Assembly: GCA_036346225.1 (NCBI GenBank)
Contig: JARFIW010001488.1
Span: 186,001 to 250,000, forward strand
DNA from: Platerodrilus igneus
Lineage: Eukaryota > Arthropoda > Insecta > Coleoptera > Lycidae
DNA: 64,000 nt
Reading direction: 5' to 3'
Position numbers and translations under genes: made by a program. Below the pieces are notes generated by a model that worked only from the letters and a program-made list of their open reading frames with translations, had not been told where the DNA came from and made no database searches. This document shows, piece after piece, positions 10,056 through 20,687 of this stretch; position 1 is the stretch's first letter, and each line of letters opens with the position of its first letter.

Positions 10056-10547
10056 CTACTTCTCTGGAATCGCAATTTCCCCCGCGTTTATCTTCCGCAG
10101 AACCTCCTTTGGAGACTCCCCGTCAACCCTGCACCCAACAGAAAGACAGGTGCCAAGGACCTCCTTGACAACGCCTGCAAGGGCCACAGCCATGGACCCG
10201 TCTCTCTTCTTGCGGGCGATGTCCAGCACGGTGTCGAGAGAGATGCTTCCGTTGTGCTTGACGTTCTTGACCTTCTTCCTATCTCTGGGAGGCTCGTTCA
10301 GCTCCTTGAGGATCATCGCGCTGGTTCCTGGCTCGGGAGTCACCTCCATCTGCCTGTTCTGGATCGTGAGGAGCACCCCGATCTTGTATCCCTTGTACTC
10401 CTTGGTGGCCTTGGCAATGTTCTCTCCAACCGCCTTGGCGTTGAACCCAAGGGGCCCCACCTTCTGCGCAAGAGAGGCGCCTCCTGCAGGCTCGCCTCCA
10501 ACCACTCTCAGCCTGACCAGCTTGACCTCGTCCTTGTTAGTGTTCAT
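10056..10547 (-). CDS. RPL12: Large-subunit ribosomal protein uL11 (L12)
   Basis: This 163-residue protein is a clear uL11: GGEPAGGASLAQKVGPLGF, EYKGYKIGVLLTIQNRQ and the C-terminal NVKHNGSISLDTVLDIAR. uL11 forms the base of the ribosomal stalk with rRNA and binds translation factors. The ATG at 10547 is chosen because MNTNKDEV aligns with family starts. It is followed within about 20 nt by AATAAA on the minus strand. It diverges from exportin-1 over a 70 bp gap with T-rich runs facing both ways. The length is normal. Confidence 0.96.
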   Translation of the reverse strand: MNTNKDEVKLVRLRVVGGEPAGGASLAQKVGPLGFNAKAVGENIAKATKEYKGYKIGVLLTIQNRQMEVTPEPGTSAMILKELNEPPRDRKKVKNVKHNGSISLDTVLDIARKKRDGSMAVALAGVVKEVLGTCLSVGCRVDGESPKEVLRKINAGEIAIPEK

Positions 10548-10617
10548 TGAGCAGGGCAAAGAAAAAGAAAAAAAATACTTTGGGGCGCCCATTTATTTTT
10601 TAATTTTCCCAGCTCCC

Positions 10618-13535
10618 ATGGAGAGAATACTTGACTTCACACAGGACCTGGACGTCGCCCTGTTTGACGACGTGGTGGAGCAGATGTACACCCCTGGAGA
10701 CAAGCGGAGGAAGGCAGAAGAGATTCTTATTATGTTCAGAGACCATCCAGACAGCTGGTCCCGCTCAGACGCGGTCCTGCAGGGATCCTCAAGCGTAAAG
10801 GCAAAGATCTTCGCAGTGCAGGTGCTGGAAAAGGCGATCAAGACGCGCTGGTCGCTCTTCACAGACGAGCAGAAGGGAGGAATCCGGGAGTACGTGGTGT
10901 CCTCAATCATCTCGCTTTCGGGAGAGAGGTCTGGGCAGGCTGCGTCCATTCTGCAGGCCCTAAACCAAGCCCTGATTGCCATCCTGAAGAGAGAGTGGCC
11001 CGAGCAATGGCCCACATTCATATCGGACGTGCTTTCTGCGAGCGAGAGCAACATCTCTCTGTGCGAGAACACCCTGAACCTCCTGCGCGTGCTCAGCGAC
11101 GAGGTCTTCAGCTTCCAGCGAGACATCACGTCTGAGAAGGCGAGGACGCTCAAGGAGCAGATGAACAAGGAGTTCGCAAGCATCTTCATCCTCATCCAGA
11201 GGATACTCGAGGCTGCCTCGGACGGGTCCGTGCCTGTGACAGAGTCGCTCATTTCTGCAACCCTCGAGACGCTGCTCAAGTTCATGGCGTGGATGCCTCC
11301 CTCGTATGTGTACCAGACAAACCTCTGTCCCAACTTGACCAAGTACGTGGACACGTCCTTTTCCACGATGGCCATTGCCTGCATCACCGAGCTCGTGGAC
11401 ATGCCCCTCCCAGCAGAGGCTGTGGAGATTGCAAGCGGGAGGATAAGGGAGTCTTTCATCAGCGTGTGCTCGTTCCTGGGCAAGTACTTCAGCAAGTACA
11501 AAGGGACTTCGATAAAGAAGTCGTACACATATCTCTCGGAGGAAGAGAAAAGCTTCGTTAGGCAGCTGGCTCTCTTCTACAAGGCTGTCTACAAGCACAT
11601 GCACGTCCTCGAGAAGACAGGCTGCAACACGCTTGCCCCGCTCTCGTACATCCTCGAGGTTTCTGAGGTCGGCGACATGGAGGTGTTCAAGATCTGCTCA
11701 GAGTTCTGGTCGGGGTTTGCTGCGAGCCTTTTTTCAGAATTTCCCTTCCCCTCGACCAAAAACCCTGCGGGCCTCAGGAGGAGCATGTACGCCTCCATCT
11801 TTGGGCCCCTGATCCGAGTGCTTGTCTCGCAGATGACCAGGCCCGAGGAGGTCCTGATCACAGAAAACGAGGACGGGGAGGTTGTTCTCGAGAGGATGTA
11901 CGAGACAGAGCTTATCTCCCACTACCACGAGATGAAGGAGACGCTCTTCCACATGGCATGTATAGACATAAAGGGCGTCAGCACGTTCCTGATTGAGGAG
12001 ACGCAGAAGCTCCAGAAGAGCGAGCACTGGTCGCGGGAGAGGCTGAACAAGGTCTGCTGGGCAGTAGGCGCCGTCTCCGAAACGATGCAGCCCACAGAAG
12101 AGAGGGAGTTCCTTGTCTCCATCCTCAGGGCCCTGCTTCACATGTGCGAGCAGAAGTCTGAGCGGGGAGACAAGGCAGTTGTGGCGTCCGGAATCATGTA
12201 CGTGGTTGGGCAGTATCCGCGCTTCCTGATCAACCACTGGAAGTTCCTCAGGACCGTGCTCAACAAGCTTTTTGAGTTCATGAAGGAGGTGCACGAGGGC
12301 GTGCAGGACATGGCGTGCGAGACCCTGCTCAAGATAGCTAAGAAATGCGGGCGGGAGTGCTCTGTTCCCCAGGACGAAGACGAGATATACATAGACGAAG
12401 TGCTCTTCACGCTTGACGACAGAATTTCTCTTCTCAAGCCGTACCAGAAGGAAAGCGTCTACGAGGCCCTGTGCCACATGATGTGCAGCGCCGGAGAGAG
12501 CGCGCGCGTGAGGACCCTTCTGAGCGCGGACATGGACGAGATAAATGCAGCAGCAAGCAACCCGTACTTCCTGCAGAGCCACGAGGCAATCCAGAGATGC
12601 GTCTATGCAGTTCGGGCAGTAAAGGTTATCTGCGGGATACCTGCTGAGGAGGAGAATTACTTCTTTGTTGAGCGGGAGCGCGTGGTCAGCGAGGCCATTG
12701 GGCGGATCTTCAGGGTGTACGAGGAGGCAGCTCACTGCAGCTTCTCAGGGCTCTCCAGGACAGACGAGCTTCTGGTGCGGCGGGGCGTTTCTCTGCTGCG
12801 AAGGGAGGTCTGCGCGCTCTTCAACCTCGTGGCCTTGGAGTTTTCGTACGAGTTTGTTTCGGTGCGCTTTGTGAAGGAGCTTTCGGAAATGGCGTTCATC
12901 CTTGCAAATAATGTCGAGAGAGGCGATCCCGGGGTGTGCGAGGTCATGGCCTCTGCATGCAGCAGGCACGTGCACGAGATGTCGAAGCTGGTGCCCTGTC
13001 TCCTGGGCCCTGTTCTCAGGCCCATTCTCGCGGACCCGCTGGCATATGAGGAGTACATGGTGCCCTTTTTCTCGATGCTCCACAGCGCAGTGCTCAACGA
13101 CCTTGTGGACCCCGGGCACGAGGCAGTGATGCAGGGCGTGGTGTTCGGAGCAGGCATGGGGAAAAGAGAGGTTGCAGAGCTTGCGATAAAGACAATTTCT
13201 CTTGTGCTCAAGAAGGGGAGCCTCGACCTCATCAGAAACGCGTACTTCGGGCTCTTTGAGTGCACGATGGGCGTGGCGCTTGACAAGGACCACGAGGGAG
13301 AGCTTGAGTACCTGATTGAGTCTCTTCTGCTTCTGGTGTCGTACTCGATAGAAGAAAAGTGTCCTGGGGCCGAGGACGTCACTGCTGTGCTGGGGGCAGG
13401 CTGGCGGATGCGTTTCCACACTTGTCACGCGAGGCCATCGTTGGGTTCATCGAGAAGATCTACATTTCTACAGGATCTCCCAGGAAGATGGAGGAGTCTA
13501 TACAGGACTTTCGGGTGCAGGTGAGCACGATTTAG
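10618..13535 (+). CDS. XPO1: Exportin-1 (CRM1/XPO1), one frame break near the end
   Basis: Exportin-1 carries NES cargo out of the nucleus with Ran-GTP. The N-terminal HEAT region has DLDVALFDDVVEQMY, HPDSWSRSDAVLQ, AKIFAVQVLEKAIKTRW and LKREWPEQWPTFISDV, all hallmark blocks. The frame changes at 13393-13400 in a GGGGGCAGG run. Beyond it the downstream frame gives LADAFPHLSREAIVGFIEKI and ends at 13535, matching the family's C-terminal EAAFPHLQD region. Total length is about 970 aa, somewhat shorter than the usual 1070-1080, chiefly because the acidic C-terminal tail is missing. TTTATTTTTTAATTTT precedes the ATG. Confidence 0.95.
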
Positions 13536-13689
13536 AGGCATGTAGAAGTAATAAACAACTCTCCCACCCACAGCTTTCGCGCCCGCTTATGCTAGGCCCA
13601 TATTTTCAGAGACCCTCAGAGCGCCTGCCCGGGAGCAGCTGTAAGGCCAGAATGTGGGAAGTAGTGGGAAGTTGCGTTTAATCACTCGC

Positions 13690-14745
13690 TCATAGGCAGA
13701 GGTGGAACCGCCCGTTTATGTAGTTCTCGTGGACGGCAAGCAGGAGCGTTATCCCATCTACAGTGGCCTCGTCTTGCGAGCCCTTTTCGATCTGCTGCAG
13801 GTCTATTGCCCTGAAGATGTCAATGACTTTCTTGAAGCACTTCGCTTCCTGCTCGGTGAGACTCCCCCCCTTGATGTACTTCAGAGACGTGTGGAGCAGA
13901 GAAAGAGTCTTGGAGAAGGCACACCTGTCCTCGCTCCACCTGCTTCCGTTGATCGTGACCAGCTGCTGGATGAAAGAGATAAGAATGTTGTTTGGCAGTC
14001 CCTGCAGGTGGAGGGGCAGCAGGATCTCCACGAGGCAGTTGAAGAGGTCTGGGCACGCGGAGTCCAAAACAACTTCAAAGCACCTGTGGACGCTTGTTTT
14101 GAGAAGCTCCTCGATCTCCTGCTCTCTGCGCAGGGGCTCTTGCTCGCTCTCCTCGTCCTCCATTCTGAGCGCGTCTGCCAGGTCTGTAAGCGTAAAGTCG
14201 TCCCCGTCCTCGGGCCGGGCCGCTCCAGAGAGCCCTTTGACCGAATCGCGAATTTCTTCTATCTTCTGGAGGATGCCCTCTGCTCTGGCATAGTCCATGA
14301 ACTGAAGGCGCATCTCGTTGATGCCGTCCTCCACCACAGGAACAAGGGCTTTTGCCACGCCTGTCTTCATGCTTTCGGCAAGCCTCTCCTGCATGCCCTT
14401 GCTTTCGAGAAACTTGGCGAGCGACGCGCTGTTGATTGCAGAGATTCCGCTGAGCGCCTCTCCCAGCCGCGCATCCACCCTGGATAGCATGGCCTTCTCT
14501 ACACGCTGGAGAACCTGGCTCTTCAGCTCCCTCTGGATGGTGGTCTCGAGCAGCGTGCTGAGGTTCTTGTTCAGCTGGCACGAGACGTGCGAGAGCAGCT
14601 GTTCCATGCGGAGGGCCTCTCTGCTTTCGCGCTCGGCAAGAACGCTGTCGATCTTTTTGACCATCACGTCAACATACCCCTTCAGCTCGCTGCGTATCTT
14701 GTCCATGGCTGACTCTGCAGCTGCCCGCTCTTCCGTGTGCGACAT
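13690..14745 (-). CDS. EDC4/Ge-1-like decapping scaffold, C-terminal part only
   Basis: The 351 residues start with a long amphipathic coiled coil (about 1-190) and end in an all-helical domain containing CFEVVLDSACPDLFNCLVE and LPLHLQGLPNNILISFIQQL. This resembles the EDC4/Varicose C-terminal domain, which binds DCP1/XRN1 partners and drives P-body assembly. The WD40 half of animal and plant EDC4 is absent; the gene starts cleanly at MSHTEE after AATATTTATTCG, and an unrelated gene lies upstream. Assignment rests on the C-terminal motif pattern, so other coiled-coil scaffolds remain possible. Confidence 0.6.
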   Translation of the reverse strand: MSHTEERAAAESAMDKIRSELKGYVDVMVKKIDSVLAERESREALRMEQLLSHVSCQLNKNLSTLLETTIQRELKSQVLQRVEKAMLSRVDARLGEALSGISAINSASLAKFLESKGMQERLAESMKTGVAKALVPVVEDGINEMRLQFMDYARAEGILQKIEEIRDSVKGLSGAARPEDGDDFTLTDLADALRMEDEESEQEPLRREQEIEELLKTSVHRCFEVVLDSACPDLFNCLVEILLPLHLQGLPNNILISFIQQLVTINGSRWSEDRCAFSKTLSLLHTSLKYIKGGSLTEQEAKCFKKVIDIFRAIDLQQIEKGSQDEATVDGITLLLAVHENYINGRFHLCL

Positions 14746-14770
14746 AGAACGAATAAATATTTTTGCTGCT

Positions 14771-16664
14771 TTATTCTTCTCTGACCGTGCCCTCCTCCAG
14801 ATAGATGATTCTGTGCGCAAGTAAGGCTGTTTTCTTGCTGTGGACAATCATAAAAAGAGTTTTGTTTGGCAGCACCATGAGCTTCCTGAGGACCCGCTCC
14901 TCGTACTTGCTTTCGAGCTTGGACGTGGCCTCATCGAAAATAATGATCGGCGCGTTTTTGAGCAGGCATCTTGCGATGGCCACTGCCTGCTTCTCCCCCC
15001 CGCTCAGAGAAGAGCCAAGGTTCCCCACGTTTTCGTGCAGCCCCCTGCTCCTGGAGCCCACAACCCCTCCAAGCTCCATCTCGTCAACAGCCTCGAGGAC
15101 TGCAGACTCAGGAGCCCTGGGCTGTCCGTAGCGTATGTTGTAGAGAATGCTCTCCTCGAAGAGAAGGGGGTCCTGGGTGACAAAGCTCATTTGCGCAAGG
15201 AGCACGTCGCTCGGCAGCTCCGCAATGTCCCTCCCGTTGACAAGAATGGTTCCTGTGTACTTGTGCATCTTGAGGATCAGCCGCAGAATCGTGCTCTTGC
15301 CAGACCCGCACGGGCCCATGAGGGCCACCTTTTCTCCCCGCCGAACCACGAACGAGACCCCCCGGAGCACCTCCTTTCTCATCGAGGCGTATGCAAACCG
15401 CACGTCGCGGAACTCAATTGCAATGTCGCTCTCCGCAATGTCGCGGGTCTCGACCTCCTCCTCCAGCACCTGCATGCTGCTCAGGTCTATGCCGGAGGCC
15501 TTTTGCAGCATTTTGTCTATGATTTCTCTTCTGTCCTCAATCACCCGCTTGCTGTAGCACTCGCTGGGCCCCTCGCGCCTGATCTTCTCCAAGAGGCTCT
15601 TCCGCAGCGAAAGGTACTCGTTGCAGTCCACGTAGCAGATGCTTATGTCCTTGATCACTACGGCCACAGACATCAGGCCCATGTCCACGGCAGTGATGAA
15701 GTCGCGCAGCGTGCTGATCTTCCCAATGTCCACGCCCTCTGGCGAGTCGCGCGCGCCCATGTAGTAGAGGTGCAGCATGATCACCAGTATGGCCGAGTAG
15801 AGGAACCTCTGCACAATGTTCAGCGCAGACACGCTGAGCGAGTCCTTGAACTTGTACTCAATGAGCTTGCACACGTTGGAAACAAACGTGCCTGTTTCGA
15901 TGTGCTCGTTTCCGTACGACTTCACGGCCTCTATGTTGTTGATCGACTCGCACACGCGCCGCGTTGTCTGGTCGTCGTGCCTGTTTATCTTTTTCTTGTA
16001 GTGGATCCTCTTCTTTGTGAAGTGCCACGTCACAAGGACATAGAAGACGTTCATCACGAGGAGCACGTAGATGTAGTTTATTCCGAACCCGCTGTATATC
16101 TCCCAGACATTCATCACGATGAAGAACGCATTGGGGAGCAGGATGGTCACGGCTTTCGCGAGGACGGCTCCAATGCTGCTGTTTCCGCGCTCAATCACCC
16201 TGCTGATCCTCACTGCAGGCATGCCTATTTTGTTCCCAATAAAGAGCATGAGGTAGAACGTGTCTGTGGAGATTTCCTTCACTATCCTGTTCACAATGAG
16301 CGCAAACAGCGCCAGCTTTGCCTCTATGAGAATGGATGCCCCTGTTCTGGCTGCAAAAAACCATATGACTTCTGTCGCTATTGCGCTTGAGTCTCGTCTC
16401 TGGAGCGCTCAGAAGAGACCCCTTCTTCTTGTTCCCGATGATGTCAACATACTTCCCTGCAAACGCTATCGCAAGGGTAAAGGCGGTGGCCACAAAGTAC
16501 AGCGAGCTATGGCGCACACCAGAAACAAGTCTAAAGAGGTCTGCAGTCATCCGGAAGTACATGCCTCTCCTTCTGTAGAGGCCAGAGCCTGCCTCCGCCC
16601 CCTGGTGCTCTGCTCCGTAGCTGCTCTGTCCCTCCTCCATCATCTGGGCCTCCTCTCTGTTCAT
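14771..16664 (-). CDS. ATM1-type ABC half-transporter, one frame break
   Basis: The protein has an N-terminal six-helix membrane region and a C-terminal nucleotide-binding domain with Walker A GPCGSGKST, signature LSGGEKQAVAIARCLL and Walker B IIIFDEAT. This half-transporter arrangement, with an INNIEAVKSYGNE segment, is typical of ATM1/ABCB7, which exports a sulphur compound from mitochondria or mitosomes for cytosolic Fe-S assembly. The first 90 residues are in another frame; the change lies at 16385-16400, and the joined frame gives IATEVIWFFAARTGASILIE. The third Walker A residue is Cys instead of Ser. About 630 aa; no clear presequence. Confidence 0.85.
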
Positions 16665-16825
16665 GTCCTCCGCAGAAAACGTTTTTGTTAAATAGAGCTC
16701 TTATCTCGTCCCCGCCGGCGGGAGGCCGCCGTCCAAAAAATTTGGCAGGAATGCGCGTCGGACTGCTGAAGGCAAGTCTTTGTTGCCGCAGATAAGCAGG
16801 TAGGATTATTTCCCTTTTGGAGCAT
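16665..16825. other. Intergenic region upstream of tRNA-Lys
   Basis: About 160 bp separate the ATM1-like start and the tRNA. A perfect GC palindrome, CCGCCGGCGG, occurs near 16712, followed by an A-rich run. No gene was identified. Confidence 0.35.
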
Positions 16826-16897
16826 ACCCGGTTAGCTCAACAGGTAGAGCACCAGACTCTTAATCTGGGGTTGCGGGTTCGACTCCCGCGCTGGGTG
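16826..16897 (+). tRNA. tRNA-Lys (CTT)
   Basis: A full cloverleaf is visible: acceptor ACCCGGT paired with GCTGGGT, D arm GCTC/GAGC, anticodon stem CCAGA/TCTGG with loop CTCTTAA (anticodon CTT), and T arm GCGGG TTCGACT CCCGC. It is 72 nt with discriminator G and no intron. The internal A and B boxes are intact. A TTTT Pol III terminator follows within about 5 nt. Confidence 0.95.
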
Positions 16898-16923
16898 CTT
16901 TTGCCCTCTTTTTCTTTTTCCCC

Positions 16924-17709
16924 ATGCCAGAGAGCAGCTGGGTCTTCCTTGTTCTCGACACAAACGTGCTCATGTCGTCGCTCGAGATGGTGGAGTCCCT
17001 CATCACACACATAAACCCCATCAATGTCCGGATCTACATCCCCGCAGTGGTTGTGCGCGAGCTGGATGGCCTCAAGAAGAGAAGCGCAGACGCCAACAGA
17101 GCCTCGCTCTTTCTGGAGTACCATGCAGCAAGGGCCAACCCGAAGGTGGCCATCGGGGAGGCCGCTGCGGGACAGGTCCCCGCAGCAGGGAGCAACGACG
17201 ACAGCATTCTTGGCGCGTGCAAGGGCATCAGGCACTCGCTCCTGCTCACGAACGACATAAACTTGAGGCTGAAGGCGATCTCTGCAGGAGTGAGCTGCAT
17301 CTGTCCGGAGGAAAAGAGCGCCAGCTCGATATTCAAAGAAATGCTCGGAGAGGTGAAACACGTTGAATTCATGGAGTACCACCTCCCAGAAGACAACGTC
17401 ACTGTAGAGACTGTCGAGAAGAACAGGATAGCGAAGGCCATCTACCACGCAAAGATCCGCCCGGTGCTTGTGAAGGAGGTGGGCGAGGAAATGATCAGGC
17501 ACTTCATAAAAAACGAGCAGTCTGTCACGCTTGAAACCCTGCTCCACATGGTCCTGAAAAACTACTCGATATTTCACTCCCTCCTCCCGAGGAACGGAAG
17601 GAACATCCTCAGGAAGGCCCTCCAGTCTCTTCGAGACAGCAGAAGCGACTTTGAGGAGAACATCGAGGGCGTCTTGTTTCTCTTTGGGATGTCTGGCTCG
17701 CAGGGCTAG
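16924..17709 (+). CDS. SWT1: SWT1-like PIN-domain endoribonuclease
   Basis: The 261-residue protein opens with a PIN domain: FLVLDTNVLMSSLEMVESL carries the first catalytic Asp, VVRELDGLK the second acidic residue, and SNDDSILGACKGI plus LLTNDINLRLKA the remaining Asp residues. A helical C-terminal half follows. This is the Swt1 pattern, a nuclear RNA endonuclease that clears defective transcripts at the nuclear pore. The ATG lies only 26 bp after the tRNA-Lys 3' end, so its promoter must overlap or lie upstream of the tRNA. Confidence 0.85.
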   Translation: MPESSWVFLVLDTNVLMSSLEMVESLITHINPINVRIYIPAVVVRELDGLKKRSADANRASLFLEYHAARANPKVAIGEAAAGQVPAAGSNDDSILGACKGIRHSLLLTNDINLRLKAISAGVSCICPEEKSASSIFKEMLGEVKHVEFMEYHLPEDNVTVETVEKNRIAKAIYHAKIRPVLVKEVGEEMIRHFIKNEQSVTLETLLHMVLKNYSIFHSLLPRNGRNILRKALQSLRDSRSDFEENIEGVLFLFGMSGSQG

Positions 17710-17756
17710 CCGATTGGTCACTCCCCATACCTTTATGCTGCTGGGGAGAGGGGTCT

Positions 17757-18458
17757 ATGAGGTGCAGGCACCGCAGCACAGAAGTCCCCACGCTCTATTC
17801 GTGCTGCAGTAGCAGATACGCGTGTGTGAAGTGCCACGACGAAAGCGAGGCCCACAGGAGAGGAAAAGTGCAGATGGAGTGCAGCAGGTGCCTCCTGGTG
17901 CAGGAGCCTTCTGCTTGCTGCGGCAGATGCAAGAGAACAGTCAGCGAATACTTCTGCCCCACATGCATTTTGTGGGGATCCTCGCCTGCTTTCCACTGCG
18001 AGCGCTGCAGGGCATGTAGACGCGGGCAAAAGGAGCGTTTCTTCCACTGCGAGAAGTGCAATGCGTGCATGGAGGTGGGACATCGAGAAGACCTCCTGCA
18101 TCTGGAAAATGCTCTGAGCGGAAGCTGCCCAATCTGCATGGAGTCCCTCGAGGGGAGAGAGAAGTGCATCGCGCAGGCCTGCGGGCACCCTATACACGAG
18201 GACTGCTACCTTGCGTGCCTAGACAAAGTGCGGCACTGCCCAACATGCTTCTCGCTTTCCGGAGACCTCTCTTTGTTCAACGAGAAGGCGCAGATGCTTG
18301 TAGAGCACAGCGAAAAGGGCGATGAGGTGCATATTTTCTGCTACGTCTGCAGGAAGAACCGCACATGCAAAGAGACTTTTCTTTTTTACCAGTGCCCGGC
18401 ATGCAACTCTTTCAACACAAGGAGGGCGCAGGTAAGCAATAAAGGAGAAGGCCTTTAA
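17757..18458 (+). CDS. CHY-zinc-finger RING ubiquitin ligase (Pirh2/RCHY1-like)
   Basis: The 233-residue Cys/His-rich protein has a CHY zinc finger at about 1-70 (CSSRYACVKCHDESEAH), a CTCHY segment at about 70-130 (FHCEKCNACMEVG) and a RING domain at about 130-180 (CPICMESLEGREKC ... CGHPIHEDCYLAC ... CPTC). A final zinc-ribbon-like FCYVCRKN ... YQCPACNSFN follows. This is the domain order of Pirh2/RCHY1 E3 ligases. The stop lies 6 bp before the next start codon. Confidence 0.93.
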   Translation: MRCRHRSTEVPTLYSCCSSRYACVKCHDESEAHRRGKVQMECSRCLLVQEPSACCGRCKRTVSEYFCPTCILWGSSPAFHCERCRACRRGQKERFFHCEKCNACMEVGHREDLLHLENALSGSCPICMESLEGREKCIAQACGHPIHEDCYLACLDKVRHCPTCFSLSGDLSLFNEKAQMLVEHSEKGDEVHIFCYVCRKNRTCKETFLFYQCPACNSFNTRRAQVSNKGEGL

Positions 18459-18464
18459 TTTTTT

Positions 18465-19562
18465 ATGGAGGAGCTCTTTGACATCGTGTACGAGGGCACC
18501 GAGGTGAAGGACTGCCTCTTGGTCCGGAAGCTGCGGGACAGGAAGATTCTTGTCTACGAGCCACGGGGAGTCTATGGAGACACTGTGGGCCTTTCCCAGA
18601 TAAGGACCTCTTCCCTGGAAGACGTTTCTCTCGAGATAAACAAGGCCGAGTGGAGCAGGAACGTAGAAAAGGACGTGTACATAGACAAATCCTCTCTTTT
18701 CTCCGGATGAGCGACCGCCTGGCCAAGGATCTGCTTGCCTCTGGGGACTCTGCATTCCTCGAGTTTATTCCAGTAGAAAAAACCCTCCTCCTGGAGTGGG
18801 ACGGCGCATGGAGGACAAGAAGCGTTCCCTCCTCGCGCGAGGAGATGGCCTTTGACAAAACAATCTCCCCGAAAGAAAAACTTGCTCTCTCTCGGGCCAT
18901 GAAAGCAGCAAGCGGCAGCAAGGCCACAGAGCTCGTTTCTTCTCTCTCGGAGGAGAGCAGAAGGCTCCTTCTGGAGGGTGTGGCAGGGACGTCCCGCGCA
19001 ACAGAGGAGGCTGTGGAGGCTGTGAAGAGATTTATCGAGGGCTTTGGGGACATCCAGTACCTGTATCTCGCAGGGCATGAGCGAGATATCTGAGGTGGTT
19101 TCCAGGAGCAACGCCGTGCACGGGGTGGCATACATTGTCTTAAGGGGCGCGCATGTGTCTGGAAAGGCAAGGACGTTTGGAGAAGAAGCTGAGCTTCTCT
19201 CGTTTGCAGAGCAGGGAGAGAACGAGGTGGAGATAGACACGGACTATGGGAAGGCGCTTGGAAGAGTCTTTGTGAAGATGGAGCGAAAAAAGAAGAGCCG
19301 GTGCGTGAGGGTTATTCTGTCCCTGGACAGGTGGAGCGAGGAGAATGCAAAGGTCGTCTATAAGCTGGAAGGCGAGTACGTGCATGCCCTCCACCTGAGG
19401 GTCAGCGGAAGGAAGCAAGACCTGCACATGGTCTATCTGTGGTCGGAGGTAAGAGCGCATGTGGACAGGGTGCGCGAAAAGATAGAGCTTCCCAAAGCGA
19501 GGATTGTTGCAGAAGCCAGCTTTACAAGCGAGTGCTGCGGAAAGTGGTACACAACAGACTAA
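18465..19562 (+). CDS. Rab GDI / Rab escort protein family, two frame breaks
   Basis: The start MEELFDIVYEGTEVKDCLLV matches the FAD-fold-derived N-terminus of GDI/REP proteins (YDVIVLGTGLTECIL). The middle frame gives MSDRLAKDLLASGDSAFLEF and a K-x(2)-VPSS-like segment. The last frame gives GMSEISEVVSRSNAVHGVAYIVLR, the family's G-x-(F/S)-x-(R/E)-x(3)-x-HG-x-Y signature. These proteins present or extract prenylated Rab GTPases. Missing or extra single bases at about 18705 and 19072, both at G runs, must be corrected. GDI and REP cannot be told apart with confidence; about 365 aa. Confidence 0.8.
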
Positions 19563-19653
19563 GAGGCCCTGAGAAGCCAGCCACTGCTCTCGGGCCTAGC
19601 TGGGGCCAAAACAGCCTGGATCCGACAAAAAATAAAGCGCAATTTAAAAATGA

Positions 19654-20520
19654 ATGGACACGGGAAAGGCCCGGGACTTTTTCAAGACAAGGCTGGAGGA
19701 GGCTTCTGTGGTCCTGGGAGAGGAGGTGTATGTCTCCAAGGAGGTTCTCGGGCAGTATGCAGAAAAAGACTTCACAAACAGAGTAGACCTCTCCTTTCCG
19801 GACACGCCTGCAACTATTTTCTTGCGTGCAGAGCGGGTGGACGATAGAGAATTGGACGACGTGGTGAGAGAGGTGAAGAAGAGCATGGGAATGTATGCTT
19901 GCCCAAAGTGCCAGGAAGTTCTTCTTGCCTCGCAGCTGGCAGGCCATGTCTGCGGCATAATAGAAAGAAGCAGGAAAGAGGCAAGAGCGAGGGGGGAGAG
20001 GCGCAGAGAAGAGAAGGCGGGCGCTTCTGCGGGGCCTCTGGACATGCAGTGCAGCGTAGTTGATAAAGACACAGGGCTGCCGTGCGTCAGGAGCCTGAAC
20101 TGCAAAGCACACAGCATGCTCCTGAAAAGAGCTGTGCAGGGCAGGTCTGCTGCCCTCGACGCGCTTCTCAAAAGAAACTCCGAGGAGAAGAGGAAGAGGA
20201 AGGTGGAGAGGCTGCAGGAGATGGAGTTTCTTGGAAAGAGCATGAAGAAGCGCAGGAAGGAGGATGATGAGGTGGAGGAGGCGGAGAAGGATGCGTGCAG
20301 AGCCCTGGAGGACGAGCTTGCAAAGATCATTGCGCACCACACCCCTGTGATAGAGAAAACCTTCTGCCTCCCAGAGATCAAGTTTGACACGCTTGCGGTG
20401 CGCAGTGTGTTTTTCCAGCCGCTGAAGGTGCAGCGGGCAGCGTACGTGGAGAAAAAGCCTTTCCGCAAATCTGCAGAGGACGGGGCTGATAGAGGCCCTC
20501 AGGTATATAAGACAGAGTAA
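19654..20520 (+). CDS. SGF73: SAGA subunit Sgf73/ataxin-7 homologue
   Basis: The 288-residue protein has a C2HC-type zinc finger near residues 82-100 (YACPKCQEVLLASQLAGHVC) and an SCA7 domain near 128-170 (CSVVDKDTGLPCVRSLNCK followed by HSMLLKRAVQGRS). Both are diagnostic of Sgf73/ATXN7, which anchors the histone H2B deubiquitinase module to SAGA. A Lys/Glu-rich coiled coil follows. The frame is intact. The upstream gap contains AATAAA at about 19630, then AATTTAAAA before the ATG. Confidence 0.9.
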   Translation: MDTGKARDFFKTRLEEASVVLGEEVYVSKEVLGQYAEKDFTNRVDLSFPDTPATIFLRAERVDDRELDDVVREVKKSMGMYACPKCQEVLLASQLAGHVCGIIERSRKEARARGERRREEKAGASAGPLDMQCSVVDKDTGLPCVRSLNCKAHSMLLKRAVQGRSAALDALLKRNSEEKRKRKVERLQEMEFLGKSMKKRRKEDDEVEEAEKDACRALEDELAKIIAHHTPVIEKTFCLPEIKFDTLAVRSVFFQPLKVQRAAYVEKKPFRKSAEDGADRGPQVYKTE

Positions 20521-20687
20521 TGTAGGCATGAAAATAAATCTTGCAGAGCATTCCTTCCACGGCTGCTCGAGCTGGGCTTTTTCTGCTATTTGTCCAGCCT
20601 CTAGGTGGGGGAATTTTGCTGGCCAATCATTGGGCGGCTTAAGAAACTCTGGCATTTGGCCTGGCACGTTTATTCTTTTTTCCAGAA

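Noticed and set aside
16705..16740. GC palindrome CCGCCGGCGG considered as a bacterial-type terminator or recombination site
   Set aside because: The genome is eukaryotic and no repeat partner or integrase gene is present. It is noted only as a palindrome.
18430..18445. CAGGTAAGCAATAAAG near the end of the Pirh2-like gene considered as a splice donor
   Set aside because: The frame continues to a stop 14 codons later without needing splicing, and no acceptor with branch-point follows before the next gene.
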